NCBI GenBank assembly: GCA_963729325.1
Contig: CAVSNS010000051.1
Span: forward strand, 189,661-253,660
From: JABCYV01 sp963729325
GTDB lineage: Bacteria > Acidobacteriota > Terriglobia > Terriglobales > Acidobacteriaceae
DNA: 64,000 nucleotides
Direction of reading: 5' to 3'
The translations under genes were made by a program, and so were the position numbers. Below the pieces are notes generated by a model. That model was not told the origin of the DNA. It saw only the letters and a program-made list of their open reading frames with translations, and searched no databases. This document shows positions 44,695 through 53,607 of the stretch, one piece after another; the first letter of the stretch is position 1, and every line of letters starts with the position of its first letter.

Positions 44695-44706
44695 GCCGGG
44701 GGGGAG

Positions 44707-44907
44707 TTATAGGCCTTTCAGGAAGGCCAACAGGTCATCGTCAGGCCGATAGCGACCTCCTTTTGCGTTAATAGGAGTTGTCTTCGCCAGGATCTCTTCC
44801 TTGATGGCGAGATTGGCATCCAGATAGATCTGAGTCGTTTCTACTGATTCGTGTCCCAACCATAGGGCGATCAAAGTACGATCGATACCCGACAGCAGCA
44901 ACTCCAT
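44707..44907 (-). pseudogene. Second tyrosine recombinase remnant, C-terminal end
   Basis: The 66 residues read LLLSGIDRTLIALWLGHESV, then ETTQIYLDANLAIKEEILAK, and end YRPDDDLLAFLKGL. This is the LGH and Tyr (IYL) end of a phage-type integrase. The C-terminal extension resembles, as I recall, the last gene of recombinase-in-trio (RIT) elements. There is a stop codon four codons upstream and a frame break near 44913 (NALAG precedes MELLL in another frame). Truncated. Confidence 0.7.
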
Positions 44908-44994
44908 CCCGCGAGGGCATTAGATCCAATACCGAGATCGGTAAGGATTCACTAGTCGCTTGGCTGCTGGACACGACCACCTCCGCGTATGCCA

Positions 44995-45276
44995 TTACTG
45001 TTGCCATCCGCCGCCGAGAGCTTGGTAAAGCTGAACTAATGCCAAACGCTCATTCAGTTGTGCCTGCACGAGATTGAGTTCCGCCGAGAAATAATTTGTT
45101 TCGCTGGTCAGCACCTGGAGGTAGCTCGCGCCGCCGTTCTTGTAAAGAACCTCGGAGAGTTGATCGGTCTGCTGCGCTGCCTGTGTGAGCAATTCTTGTT
45201 GTTCGCGGAACTCGCGGTCTTTTTGAGAAGCGACGAGTGAATTGGAAACTTGTTCCAGGGCGTTCTGAACCGTTTG
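44995..45276 (-). pseudogene. 3' fragment of an outer membrane efflux (TolC/NodT) protein
   Basis: About 93 residues in one frame: ALEQVSNSLVASQKDREFRE, then LYKNGGASYLQVLTSETNYF, then LVQAQLNERLALVQLYQALG and GGGWQQ at the end. This is the last helical hairpin of a RND-type outer membrane factor. The start and barrel are missing because the sequence switches to unrelated DNA at about 45277. The matching RND pump is not in the window. Confidence 0.75.
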
Positions 45277-45440
45277 CTATTGGGGCTGGGATTGGGGCGG
45301 GGCTGGGATCCAGCGCAAAGTCAAATGAGGACCGAGGTCTACTGACAGGAGTTCTGGCAATATTGGGCCTGGTTATTGGCGGTGGCATAGCGCATCACTA
45401 CCCGTTCGTCAAAGGCAAACTGGTTTATGTCGTTAGGTAA
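45273..45440 (+). pseudogene. 3' fragment of a glycine-zipper membrane protein
   Basis: FAIGAGIGAGLGSSAKS, then TGVLAILGLVIGGGIAHHYP and FVKGKLVYVVR at the end. Glycine-rich alternation is typical of small membrane glycine-zipper proteins whose C-terminus ends KxxYxxR. The 5' half is missing; upstream bases belong to the divergent efflux fragment. The two fragments meet tail-out at about 45273-45277. Confidence 0.6.
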
Positions 45441-45529
45441 CGCCAGTCTCGGTCTGATTCTTCCTCCCATGCTGCTCCCTTTGTTGTCGGATCGTTCCGG
45501 CTACTCGCCTGGAAAACGGGCACCCGTAC

Positions 45530-46177
45530 ATGTTGCAACCGAATTTCGCCGGTCTTCCGAAGACTCTGGAAGTGTTCCGCGGTAAGTTCGTCGCCACACT
45601 CAAGAAGGCTTTCCGCGAACGCAGGATCGAGTTCCACGGCCGACTTGCTGCACTCGCCGAACCGCGAACCTTCGCATCCTGGCTCAGATTACTGTTCCGC
45701 CAGGACTGGGTCGTCTATTCCAAACCTCCCTTCGGTGGTCCAGAACACGTGTTGCGCTATCTCGGCGCCTACACCCACCGCGTCGCCATCTCCAACCACC
45801 GGCTGGTTGCTCTCGCCGACGGCAACGTCACTTTCCGCTGGAGAGACTCCGCTCACGGCAACAAGAAGCGGCTCATGACCCTGCCGGTCGAAGAGTTCCT
45901 ACGCCGTTTCCTCTTGCACCTGCTCCCACGCGGCTTCATGCGCATCCGCAACTTCGGCTTCCTCGCCAATCGGCAGCGCGCTATGCTCTTGCCGCTCTGC
46001 TGCCGCTTACTCCAAGACGTAGCAGAGATCTCAGCTACAACAGCATCCTCCGTAGCGGACCACTCACACTCACTCTGGAACTGCCCGGTTTGCGGTGGAA
46101 CCATGCATGTCGTTGAACGGCTTTCTCCAGCTCAACTCCTGCTTCGCTCCCCGCCTCTCCACGAGTACGCTGCATGA
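45530..46177 (+). mobile_element. IS91-family transposase, 5'-truncated
   Basis: 215 residues corresponding to the second half of an IS91-type HUH/Y2 transposase. Catalytic tyrosines are in LRYLGAYTHRVAISNHRL; FRWRDSAHGNKKRLMTLPVE, then FLLHLLPRGFMRIRNFGFLA and CPVCGG follow. Full-length proteins have about 380-400 residues, and here the zinc ribbon and HUH motif are absent: similarity begins only near 45540 (LPKTLEVFRGKF). Non-functional relic of rolling-circle transposition. Confidence 0.88.
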
Positions 46178-46415
46178 ACCCGCAACCGCACTCTCGAATC
46201 ATCCTCGTGCTCCGGCACGCACAGGCTCTCTGCGTCTCAGCTCGCAAACAATACCCTGCCAGCCTCCTCTCCAGCCTCGGCCAGCCGCCTCAAGGCATAC
46301 GATCTCGCGCTGCCTGCGTCCAGATGATTTGCAAAGTTGCTGTCGGCGGCTGTGCGCGGCAGCTCAGCCACATACAAAACCCATAGCTCCCGCGAGGGGC
46401 GGTTTCCTTCAAGTC

Positions 46416-46488
46416 GCTGTATCTGAAGCGCCCCTCCAGAGCACCTCGATTACACTACCTGTCCTGAAATGGGCGCTTCAGATACAGC
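46416..46488. repeat. 17-base inverted repeat downstream of the IS91 remnant
   Basis: GCTGTATCTGAAGCGCC (46416-46432) and GGCGCTTCAGATACAGC (46472-46488) are perfect reverse complements 39 bases apart. They lie 240 bases beyond the transposase stop in DNA with no gene (46178-46657), and may mark the IS end or a second small element. Confidence 0.65.
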
Positions 46489-46657
46489 ACTAAGACTTCC
46501 CGTTATCCAATGTGCTCGAAAAAGCGACCATTTCGGAGTCGCCGACCATTCACGGGCAACGGCTGCGAATGAAGAACTCCCCAGGGTCATCGGGAGAGGA
46601 GATTTGGGTAAAGAGGGCGTGGGTCTGATCTGATTGGCACGCAGGCATGTCATCTTG

Positions 46658-47083
46658 TCAGCCACAAATCATTGATAGAGCACCACTTCCCTTGAGGACG
46701 ATGACCAGGAGAAGTGACAGGAGCAATACGAAATACTCAATTCCTTCTCCCTTTTTTGATCCAAACCAATTCAGTGTCCACCCATCCGGCAGATGGACAA
46801 TGAGCGCACCGGTGAAGATGATGAACAGTCCACCGGCCGCGATTCTCCCTAAAAAGCCGATCATAAGCGCAATACTTCCGAACGACTGCCCGATGATAAT
46901 AAGCCAGGCAATAAATTTAGGAATGTTCCTCGCTGTGAGCTGTTCAAGAGAACCCTTGATTCCTGGGGCGCTAAAACATCCGAAGAGCTTTTGCATGCCA
47001 TCGGGAAAGGCGATGATTCCCGCGATGATTCTCAGGAAAGTGTAGACATAATCTGAATCGGTTTGAAGAAGTGTTTTGATCAT
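46658..47083 (-). CDS. DoxX family membrane protein
   Basis: 141 residues from ATG 47083 (IKTLLQTDSDYVYTFLRI). About four membrane segments (YTFLRIIAGIIAFPDGMQKL, FIAWLIIIGQSFGSIALMIG, AGGLFIIFTGALIVHLPDGW and a last helix) and the GMQKL motif in the first helix define DoxX. Members are thought to act in thiosulfate:quinone oxidoreductase complexes or redox stress, but most are uncharacterised. It lies next to a quinone-oxidoreductase remnant. Confidence 0.85.
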   Translation of the reverse strand: MIKTLLQTDSDYVYTFLRIIAGIIAFPDGMQKLFGCFSAPGIKGSLEQLTARNIPKFIAWLIIIGQSFGSIALMIGFLGRIAAGGLFIIFTGALIVHLPDGWTLNWFGSKKGEGIEYFVLLLSLLLVIVLKGSGALSMICG

Positions 47084-47222
47084 AGAAGTCAGAGCTTTCC
47101 CCGATAGAGGAGTTGATGCTTCTTTCGCGGACTGCCTATTCAAGAAGGCCTACTTGATAGACGTTCACGCATGCTACGGCTGGACGTAGCCGAAATCCCG
47201 CGCGGCGCAACAAGGAGGTAAG

Positions 47223-47285
47223 TTAAGAAAAGCAGTCGTCATTCACCGGTACGGAGGCCCTGACGTAATGAAGACTACCGATTAA
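47223..47285 (+). pseudogene. N-terminal remnant of a quinone oxidoreductase
   Basis: Twenty codons read LRKAVVIHRYGGPDVMKTTD then stop. KAVVIHRYGGPDVMK is the very N-terminus of zinc-independent NADPH:quinone reductases (Qor/MDR family). An AGGAGGT ribosome site (47214-47220) is still in place but the ATG is gone. The remaining ~300 codons are missing; the uxuA 3' end abuts it on the other strand. So a gene was cut off at this boundary. Confidence 0.7.
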
Positions 47286-48472
47286 TGGGCCAGTTCGGGA
47301 ATCGCGTGTTGCAAGCCGTGGACGACACCGCGCAGTTCCGCGAGTCCCTTCAATCTGCCTAGCAACGAATAACCGGGATTCACGTTTTTGTTCACATCCG
47401 CAGTTAAAAGATGCCCATGATCGGGGCGCATGGGAATCTCGTGATCGGAACGATTTTCGCGGCGCCTGCGGGCCTCTTCTTCGAGGAGTCCACGAATTAC
47501 CCCAACCATGTCCGAACTGCCGCGCAGATGTTCCGCTTCATAAAACGAACCATCGGCCTCGCGAGTCACTTGGCGAAGATGGGCAAAATGGATCTTCGGG
47601 CCAAATTCGCGGATCATGGCGAGCAGGTCATTGTCCGCTCTGGCTCCGTACGACCCGACGCAGAACGTAAGGCCATTTGCCGGAGTATCGTACCGATGGA
47701 GAATCCATCGTGCATCATTGGCTGTCGATACTACACGCGGCAAACCGAAGAGTGACCATGGCGGATCATCGGGATGAATAGCTAGCCGGACACCTGCTTC
47801 TTCTGCGACGGGAACCACTTCCTGCAAGAAGGCGAACAGATTTGCGCGGAGATCGGCAGGCGTGATGCCTTCGTAATCGGCCAGCATTTTGCGGAATGTT
47901 TCGCGATTATAGGAAGCTTCGGCGCCGGGTAATCCTGCGATAATGGTTCGTTCCAGATCGCCCCGCCGGATATCAGGCATCGTCTCAAAGCGAAACCGGG
48001 CAGCGGCAAATTGTTCGGGAATGTAGTCGGCTTCGGCATGTTTGCGCTGCAGGATAAAGATGTCATAAGCCGCAAAATCGGTCACGTCGAAGCGCAAAGC
48101 GTACGCAGTGCTGGGCAGTCGCCATAGCAAGTCAGTGCGCGTCCAGTCCACAACCGGCATGAAGTTGTAGCAGACGATTTTGATGCCAGCCTTCGCGACC
48201 GCATTTAGAGAATCTTTCCACGCGCCGATGAAGTGTGAGTGCTGCGCCGATCGTAACTTGATCGAATTATGAACTGGAATGCTCTCCACTACCGACCAAT
48301 CAAGCCCGGCCGCTTCGATTTCCATTTTGCGCTCGAGAACATCGGCGAACGGCCACGCCTCGCCGCGATAAAGATGGTGGAGTGCCGTCACAATGCCAGC
48401 AGCCCCAGCCTGCTTGACGTCCTGAAGTGTGATCGGGTCTTGCGGCCCGAACCAGCGCCAAGTTTCTTTCAT
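47282..48472 (-). CDS. uxuA: D-mannonate dehydratase
   Basis: 396 residues, the family's usual length. MKETWRWFGPQDPITLQDVK is the UxuA start, followed by IPVHNSIKLR, IHPDDPPWSLFGLPR, LTFCVGSYGARADND and IPMRPDHGHLL, which carry the metal-binding His/Cys/Asp residues. Removes water from D-mannonate to give 2-keto-3-deoxygluconate, which KdgK (58.8 kb) phosphorylates. Divergent from the SDR-lactonase pair and separated from the main minus-strand operon. Confidence 0.97.
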   Translation of the reverse strand: MKETWRWFGPQDPITLQDVKQAGAAGIVTALHHLYRGEAWPFADVLERKMEIEAAGLDWSVVESIPVHNSIKLRSAQHSHFIGAWKDSLNAVAKAGIKIVCYNFMPVVDWTRTDLLWRLPSTAYALRFDVTDFAAYDIFILQRKHAEADYIPEQFAAARFRFETMPDIRRGDLERTIIAGLPGAEASYNRETFRKMLADYEGITPADLRANLFAFLQEVVPVAEEAGVRLAIHPDDPPWSLFGLPRVVSTANDARWILHRYDTPANGLTFCVGSYGARADNDLLAMIREFGPKIHFAHLRQVTREADGSFYEAEHLRGSSDMVGVIRGLLEEEARRRRENRSDHEIPMRPDHGHLLTADVNKNVNPGYSLLGRLKGLAELRGVVHGLQHAIPELAH

Positions 48473-48611
48473 CGTGTCCTCTATATATTTCCTTAAGTAC
48501 CGGAATTATTCTCTATGTCTTGAACTGGAACAAGGTCTCAAGGCCTTACTCAAGAAGGTCGCGATACACTGATAGCCGCTTAGGGAAGTCAGCAAATCGA
48601 GGAGCCATCGA

Positions 48612-49394
48612 ATGGAAGAATTTGAAAATCGCGTTGCGATTGTCACTGGCACGACGGGTATTGCGCGAGCCATCGCTAAGCGGCTGGCGACGGGCGGATG
48701 CCGTGTCGTGTCCTGCGGCATCGAAGCAGTAGGCAACGCGGAACTACAGCAAGAAGCGAAGAAACTTGGCTTGTCTCTGAGGGTCGAGCTTTGCGACGTC
48801 AGTCAGCCGGAACAAGTCCGTTCGGTCGTGGCCAAGACGGTCGAACTGCACAGAAGGCTCGACATCATCGTAAATGCCGCCGCGATTCATCCTTTCGGCA
48901 CCGCGATCGAGACTGACCCGGAAACTTGGAACCGCTGCATGATGGTCAACGTTGGCAGTATTTTTCTGCTGGCGCATTTTGGACTTCCAGAGATGCAGAA
49001 GAGCGGCGGCGGCTCGATCGTCAACCTTTCTTCCGTGCAGGGCCATGCCTGCCAGCGCGGCGTTGTGGCTTATGCCGCGTCAAAGGGAGCCGTGCACAGC
49101 CTCACGCGGGCGCTCGCGCTCGACCACGCTGCCGATCATATACGGGTGAATTCCATCAGCCCGGGTTCCATACGCACCCCCATGCTGGCGCGGGCGGCAG
49201 CGCACTTTGGACCCGACCTGCCCACCGAAACTGTGTTCGAGCGCTTTGGAGCAGCGCATCCGATGCAGCGAATCGGCACGCCTGAGGAAGTTGCGGAACT
49301 GGCCGCCTTTCTTGCTTCCGACAAGTCCGGGTTCTGCACGGGCGGCGACTATCTGGTGGATGGCGGACTTCTCGCGGGGATCGGCGTGGCATGA
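48612..49394 (+). CDS. SDR-family oxidoreductase with atypical cofactor motif
   Basis: 260 residues. The Rossmann loop reads VTGTTGIARAIAKRL, where classical SDRs have TGxxxGIG; the NNAG position reads VNAAAIH; the catalytic set S...YAASK is normal (SSVQGH, then VVAYAASKGAVHSLTRALAL). Classical SDRs of this size oxidise sugar acids, fructuronate or alcohols. Neighbours suggest fructuronate or aldonate interconversion, but the substrate is open. It overlaps the lactonase gene by four bases. Confidence 0.85.
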   Translation: MEEFENRVAIVTGTTGIARAIAKRLATGGCRVVSCGIEAVGNAELQQEAKKLGLSLRVELCDVSQPEQVRSVVAKTVELHRRLDIIVNAAAIHPFGTAIETDPETWNRCMMVNVGSIFLLAHFGLPEMQKSGGGSIVNLSSVQGHACQRGVVAYAASKGAVHSLTRALALDHAADHIRVNSISPGSIRTPMLARAAAHFGPDLPTETVFERFGAAHPMQRIGTPEEVAELAAFLASDKSGFCTGGDYLVDGGLLAGIGVA

Positions 49395-50297
49395 ACGGTA
49401 CTCCCGTTTGCGTTGCACCCACCGGAGACGTCTGCGGTGAGGGAGCGGTCTGGCATGCCGGGCACGAAGCGCTGTATTGGACGGACATTAATCGCTTCCT
49501 CATTCATCGCTTCCGGCCCTCCGATTTGTGCGTACGCACGTGGTTGTTCGATGAGCCGGTCACGGCGCTCACCTTAACACACTCGGCCGGATACGCTCGT
49601 TGTCGTTCTCGGCTCGCGTGTGATCATGTGGGATTCCGAAACCGACGTGCGTCATGATCCTCTCTTTCATCTTGAGGGATGGCCCCGAGTGCGTTTGAAC
49701 GATGCGCGAGCCGACCCGCGTGGCGCACTCTGGCTGGGCTCCATGCGCAACAATGTCTGTCCGGATGGTTCGTCCCGCGAGGTTGGCGGACAAGATGGCG
49801 TTTTGCTCAGCCTGGATCCGAATCACAACTCAAAAGTATGGCGCAAGAATATTGGAATTGCGAACACACTAGCGTGGAGCCCGGATCACCGGCGTTTCTA
49901 TTTCGGCGATACGATGGCGAATATGATTTGGGTTTATGACTACGACTCCAACACGGGAACAATTGCCAATGAGAGGCCTTTTCTGCAAGGCTTCGCGCGA
50001 GGTTTGCCTGACGGATCGACCGTGGACTCAGAAGGCTATCTCTGGAATTGCCGCTTCTTTGGGGGATGCATCGTGCGTGCCGCGCCAGATGGAGCGATTG
50101 ACCGCGTCGTAGAAATGCCGGTGCAGAACATCACGACTTGCACATTTGGAGGACCGGGCCTTAAGACTCTGTATGTTACGACGGCGCGGATTGAGGCTCC
50201 GCCAGGAGACCGACTCGCAGGCGGTTTGTTCGCCATTCCTACCGAAGTCGCAGGCCAGCCGGAAAATCAATTCCGGGTGATTGCTCAGGCGCCGTGA
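49391..50297 (+). pseudogene. SMP-30/gluconolactonase-family lactonase, one frameshift
   Basis: First frame: VCVAPTGDVCGEGAVWHAGH, then ALYWTDINRFLIHRFRPSDL, continuing to FDEPVTALTLTHSAG. Second frame: LGSRVIMWDSETD, then GWPRVRLNDARADPRGALWL and NNVCPDGSSREVGG. The calcium-binding Glu (EGAVW) and Asn/Asp (RLNDA; SPDHRRFYFGDT) of SMP-30 are split between frames. Removing one base near 49588-49592 (GGCCGGATACG) gives one 301-residue lactonase. It would open sugar lactones to aldonates, feeding the dehydratases. It overlaps the SDR by four bases. Confidence 0.87.
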
Positions 50298-51637
50298 GCG
50301 GGACTTGCCGGTCTTTGTTGTTGCGAGGTCCAGAACTTCGTAATCTCTTCGAGCGAGCGCCCTTTGGTTTCTGGAATGAGCAGGCCAACGAGAACGATGG
50401 TCAGCAGCGCGCCCGCGCTAAAGCACCAGAAAGTCCCGTCTGATCCCAGCGTCTTTTGCATGATGGGGAATAGCTGATTCCCGAGGTAGCCGACCAGCCA
50501 GAGCGCTGTCGTAGCAATGGACATGCCACGGCCACGAACTTTCGTCGGATAAATTTCAGAAATGATGACCCAGCAAGCCACCCCGTTGCCGAAAGCATGT
50601 CCCGCCACAAAGCTCATCACAAAAATCAGAACCGCGAGTCCGCTGCCGTGGACGTGATAAAACCAGCCCACCAGCGCCAGCGAAATAAATTGCAACGTGG
50701 TTCCGGCAAGGATCAGGGTTTTCCTGCCCGCACGATCTACGAGCCATAACGCAAAAAGGGTGAATAGCAGATTTACCAGGCTGACCAGTACTGACTGAAA
50801 AAATGCGTCACCCGACGCCGTTCCAGCCGCACGAAAAATCTGCGGAAGAAAAGAAAACAGCGGGGTGATGCCGCTGATCTGTTGCAACCCCGCCAACATA
50901 ATGCCCAGCAACAGTGGCCTCCGGAATACGGTGAACAGCTCCGAGATATGACCCTCTTCACTGGCCAGCGAATTTTCGATTTCCGCGGCCTCCCCTAGCG
51001 CAGCTTCAGCGCCGTTAAGTTCGGCGAGCACGCGCGTGGCTTCTTCGCGACGCCCCATCTTCATCAGCCAGCGTGGGCTCTCCACTGCTGGAAGAATCAT
51101 GGCGCCAAACAGTAGCGCCGGCACGATTCCAGCAAAGAACATCCATCGCCAGCCTACGGTGATATTCCAGGTTTCATCGCCCATGCGCTGGATCAGCATA
51201 TTGACGAAGACCGCGGCGAGAATCCCAACTACTATGCCCAACTGATAGAGCGTGACGCAGCGGCCGCGCACTCGCGTAGGAGCAATCTCCGCAATGTAGT
51301 TCGGCGAAATGACCGACGCGGCACCAATCCCCAAACCGCCAATCAATCGCCAGACTACAAACTGATTGAGATTGTCCGCGAAGAAGATTCCACCAGACGA
51401 CAGCGCGAAGCACACCGCGCAGAGCGCCAGACCTTTCTTCTTGCCAAGATAATCAGCCACGGTTCCGGCCATCGCGCATCCGCCGATGCATCCGATTAGA
51501 GCGCACCCAGCGGCCCATCCAATGCCTGCCGCGTCCAGATGAAACAGTTGGCCCAGGTAGCCAATGGCTCCGCTGATCACGATGTTGTCGTAACCAAAGA
51601 GAAGACCGCCCAGAGTGGAGACGCTCGCCGCAATCAC
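50285..51637 (-). CDS. MFS sugar porter
   Basis: 450 residues from GTG 51637; codons upstream (SKAIPSNSNSPL) are in frame and could extend it if a rare start is used. LLFGYDNIVISGAIGYL, APTRVRGRCVTLYQLGI and PETKGRSLEEITKF are the hallmarks of the sugar porter (MFS type 1) family, with about twelve helices. Proton-coupled uptake of a monosaccharide or sugar acid is likely. It ends the minus-strand operon and overlaps the convergent lactonase end by 13 bases. Confidence 0.92.
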   Translation of the reverse strand: MIAASVSTLGGLLFGYDNIVISGAIGYLGQLFHLDAAGIGWAAGCALIGCIGGCAMAGTVADYLGKKKGLALCAVCFALSSGGIFFADNLNQFVVWRLIGGLGIGAASVISPNYIAEIAPTRVRGRCVTLYQLGIVVGILAAVFVNMLIQRMGDETWNITVGWRWMFFAGIVPALLFGAMILPAVESPRWLMKMGRREEATRVLAELNGAEAALGEAAEIENSLASEEGHISELFTVFRRPLLLGIMLAGLQQISGITPLFSFLPQIFRAAGTASGDAFFQSVLVSLVNLLFTLFALWLVDRAGRKTLILAGTTLQFISLALVGWFYHVHGSGLAVLIFVMSFVAGHAFGNGVACWVIISEIYPTKVRGRGMSIATTALWLVGYLGNQLFPIMQKTLGSDGTFWCFSAGALLTIVLVGLLIPETKGRSLEEITKFWTSQQQRPASPAHGA

Positions 51638-51690
51638 AAGCGGGCTGTTTGAATTTGAGGGAATCGCTTTCGAGCCAATCGTGGGGAGGG

Positions 51691-52815
51691 TCAGTGTGAC
51701 CCGCCTCGCGGCACCGATTTTTCCATGAGTAGGCCGGAACTCGACGACTTCAGCACGGCTTTCGCCGCAAGAATGAAACCCAATGTGTGCGCCATGCCGG
51801 CATGCCAGGGCGCAGCACAGGACATTTGCGGAGTATGATCTGGGATGATGACTCCATCGAAGGCGTTGCGCTCAAGGATTGTTAGAATCCTCACCATATC
51901 CACGTCGCCTTCATCAATGAATGTTTCGCGGTAGTGCGGCACTTTGCCCACCACATTGCGTAGGTGAATATAAGCGATTTTTCCCTGGCGGCTGTAACGA
52001 TCCACCGTTTCGTGCACATCGCCTTCGGTCATTTCGGCGACGGTCCCGACGCAAAACTCTAACGCGTTGCTGCGGCTCGGGGCGATATCAAGCAACCGCT
52101 GATACATATCCGGCTGGTAAACCAGCCGAGCCTGCCCGCGCATTGTAGGCATCGGAGGATCGTCAGGATGAGCGGCCAAGCGCACGCCAGACTGCTCCGC
52201 AACTGGGACCACTTCCTCCAGAAATCGCCGCAACCGGTCCCAAAGTTGTTCGTTCGAAACCCTCGGCAGAACGCCGGGCGGAGCCGCCTCGTCATAGACC
52301 ATATTCCACACCACGCCCTTCGGTACCGGCTCATCCTCTGCCGGGCCGTCCATTTCCAGCGTCAACGCTCTTCCGCGGCCGGAAGCCGTTGTCACGCGCC
52401 CGCACACGCCGGCCAGGCTGAAGTTGTAGCCAAGCACGGGAATGCCAGCCTCGCCCATGCGGCGGATGATTGTTTTTACTTTTTCTAGCTGTTCTTCGTA
52501 CCTCGGCCCGTCGAGAAGAATGTCATGCCAATGCGCAGGATCAAGATTTTCAATGGCGGCGAACACAAGGCCGGCGTCTTCAATCTCGCGGCGAAGCTGC
52601 TTCAGTTCGGCAATCGTCCATAGCTTTTCCGGATCGCCCGCCACTCCCCACGGCTCATATTTGCTCCCGGTTGGCTGATTATCGCGGGGGTTCGTGGTTC
52701 CACGATTGAAGTAATCCACCAAATGAACGACCACATGGGTACATCCCGCTTGCCGCGCGAAATCATAGTAGTCGCGTGTCAGCATGTGCCGGTAAAGTCC
52801 CAGACCTACATTCAT
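51691..52815 (-). CDS. Second mannonate dehydratase-like (UxuA-related) protein
   Basis: 374 residues. It shares with UxuA the order of AAHPDDPPMP, NALEFCVGTVAEM, KIAYIHLRNVVG and VIIPDHTPQM, the TIM-barrel metal sites, but the first half (VGLGLYRHMLTRDYYDFARQ) and loops differ clearly from the canonical copy 4 kb away. It belongs to a diverged subgroup, so its substrate may be another aldonate. The start overlaps the upstream SDR stop by four bases (52812-52815), and it precedes the sugar porter. Confidence 0.88.
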   Translation of the reverse strand: MNVGLGLYRHMLTRDYYDFARQAGCTHVVVHLVDYFNRGTTNPRDNQPTGSKYEPWGVAGDPEKLWTIAELKQLRREIEDAGLVFAAIENLDPAHWHDILLDGPRYEEQLEKVKTIIRRMGEAGIPVLGYNFSLAGVCGRVTTASGRGRALTLEMDGPAEDEPVPKGVVWNMVYDEAAPPGVLPRVSNEQLWDRLRRFLEEVVPVAEQSGVRLAAHPDDPPMPTMRGQARLVYQPDMYQRLLDIAPSRSNALEFCVGTVAEMTEGDVHETVDRYSRQGKIAYIHLRNVVGKVPHYRETFIDEGDVDMVRILTILERNAFDGVIIPDHTPQMSCAAPWHAGMAHTLGFILAAKAVLKSSSSGLLMEKSVPRGGSH

Positions 52816-53585
52816 AACCTGTTCCCGATTCCCGATCCGTAGTCGGCGCTGAGAATTTGTCCGTTAATCTGCGCAGCCAGCGGCGAACACAAGAATACAA
52901 AGGCATCGGCAATCGATTCCGGGCTGTTGCGCTTGCCCAGAGAAACTCGAAGAACGAATTCACGGTAGGCCGGATCCTCGTCAAAAACTTTGAGCGAGCT
53001 TCCTGCCGCCACATTCCCCGGCGAGACCACATTCACACGAATGTCAGACGACGCGTATTCCAGCGCCATGCAGCGGGCGAAATTCTCCAGAGCTGCCTTG
53101 GCGGATGCGTAGGCAGGAATTTGCGTGTGGGGAACGCGAGCAACATAAGAAGAGGTAAATACGATGTGCCCCGGCGTTTTTCGCTTGAGCCACTGTGCGA
53201 AGACGGCACGCGCTAGCGAAACCTGCGCAAGAAAGTTGAACTTGAAGATGCGTTCGAACTCTGATTCAGAAGTTGTGACGAAGGGGTGAAGTCCACAGCC
53301 TCCGGCATGTCCCAGCACTGTGTCCAAGTGCGGAAAGCGGTCGAACGATTCATCCACCACTCGGGTAAGTTTCGAGGAATCAGTCAGATCAATCGAATGA
53401 TAGACGTAGTCTTTATCCGGCACCTGCCAGGCGGAAAGAGCTTCCTTTGCTTCTTTTTCTGGTTTGAGATCGAGCAGGACCAGCGTGGCTCCGGCCGCAC
53501 TCAACCTTTTCACCATGTGCTCGGCAATCGCGCCCACGGCGCCCGTGATCAAAATTACTTTGCCGGAGAGGTCAATTTGGATCAT
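52812..53585 (-). CDS. SDR-family oxidoreductase with unusual active-site loop
   Basis: 257 residues. The dinucleotide loop is ITGAVGAIAEHMVKRL. VLGHAGGCGLHPF replaces the NNAG loop. SSYVARVPHTQIPAYASAKA supplies Ser and YxxxK. The C-terminal YGSGIG is short. The altered loop between strand and helix 4 is rare and may change substrate access. It is positioned between RraA-like aldolase and UxuA-like genes in the same operon. Confidence 0.83.
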   Translation of the reverse strand: MIQIDLSGKVILITGAVGAIAEHMVKRLSAAGATLVLLDLKPEKEAKEALSAWQVPDKDYVYHSIDLTDSSKLTRVVDESFDRFPHLDTVLGHAGGCGLHPFVTTSESEFERIFKFNFLAQVSLARAVFAQWLKRKTPGHIVFTSSYVARVPHTQIPAYASAKAALENFARCMALEYASSDIRVNVVSPGNVAAGSSLKVFDEDPAYREFVLRVSLGKRNSPESIADAFVFLCSPLAAQINGQILSADYGSGIGNRL

Positions 53586-53607
53586 GGTGTCCTACTAAGA
53601 TTTCCGC

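Noticed and set aside
47282..52815. Recent tandem duplication of uxuA
   Set aside because: The two proteins differ too much in the first half and loops; they are old paralogs of different subgroups.
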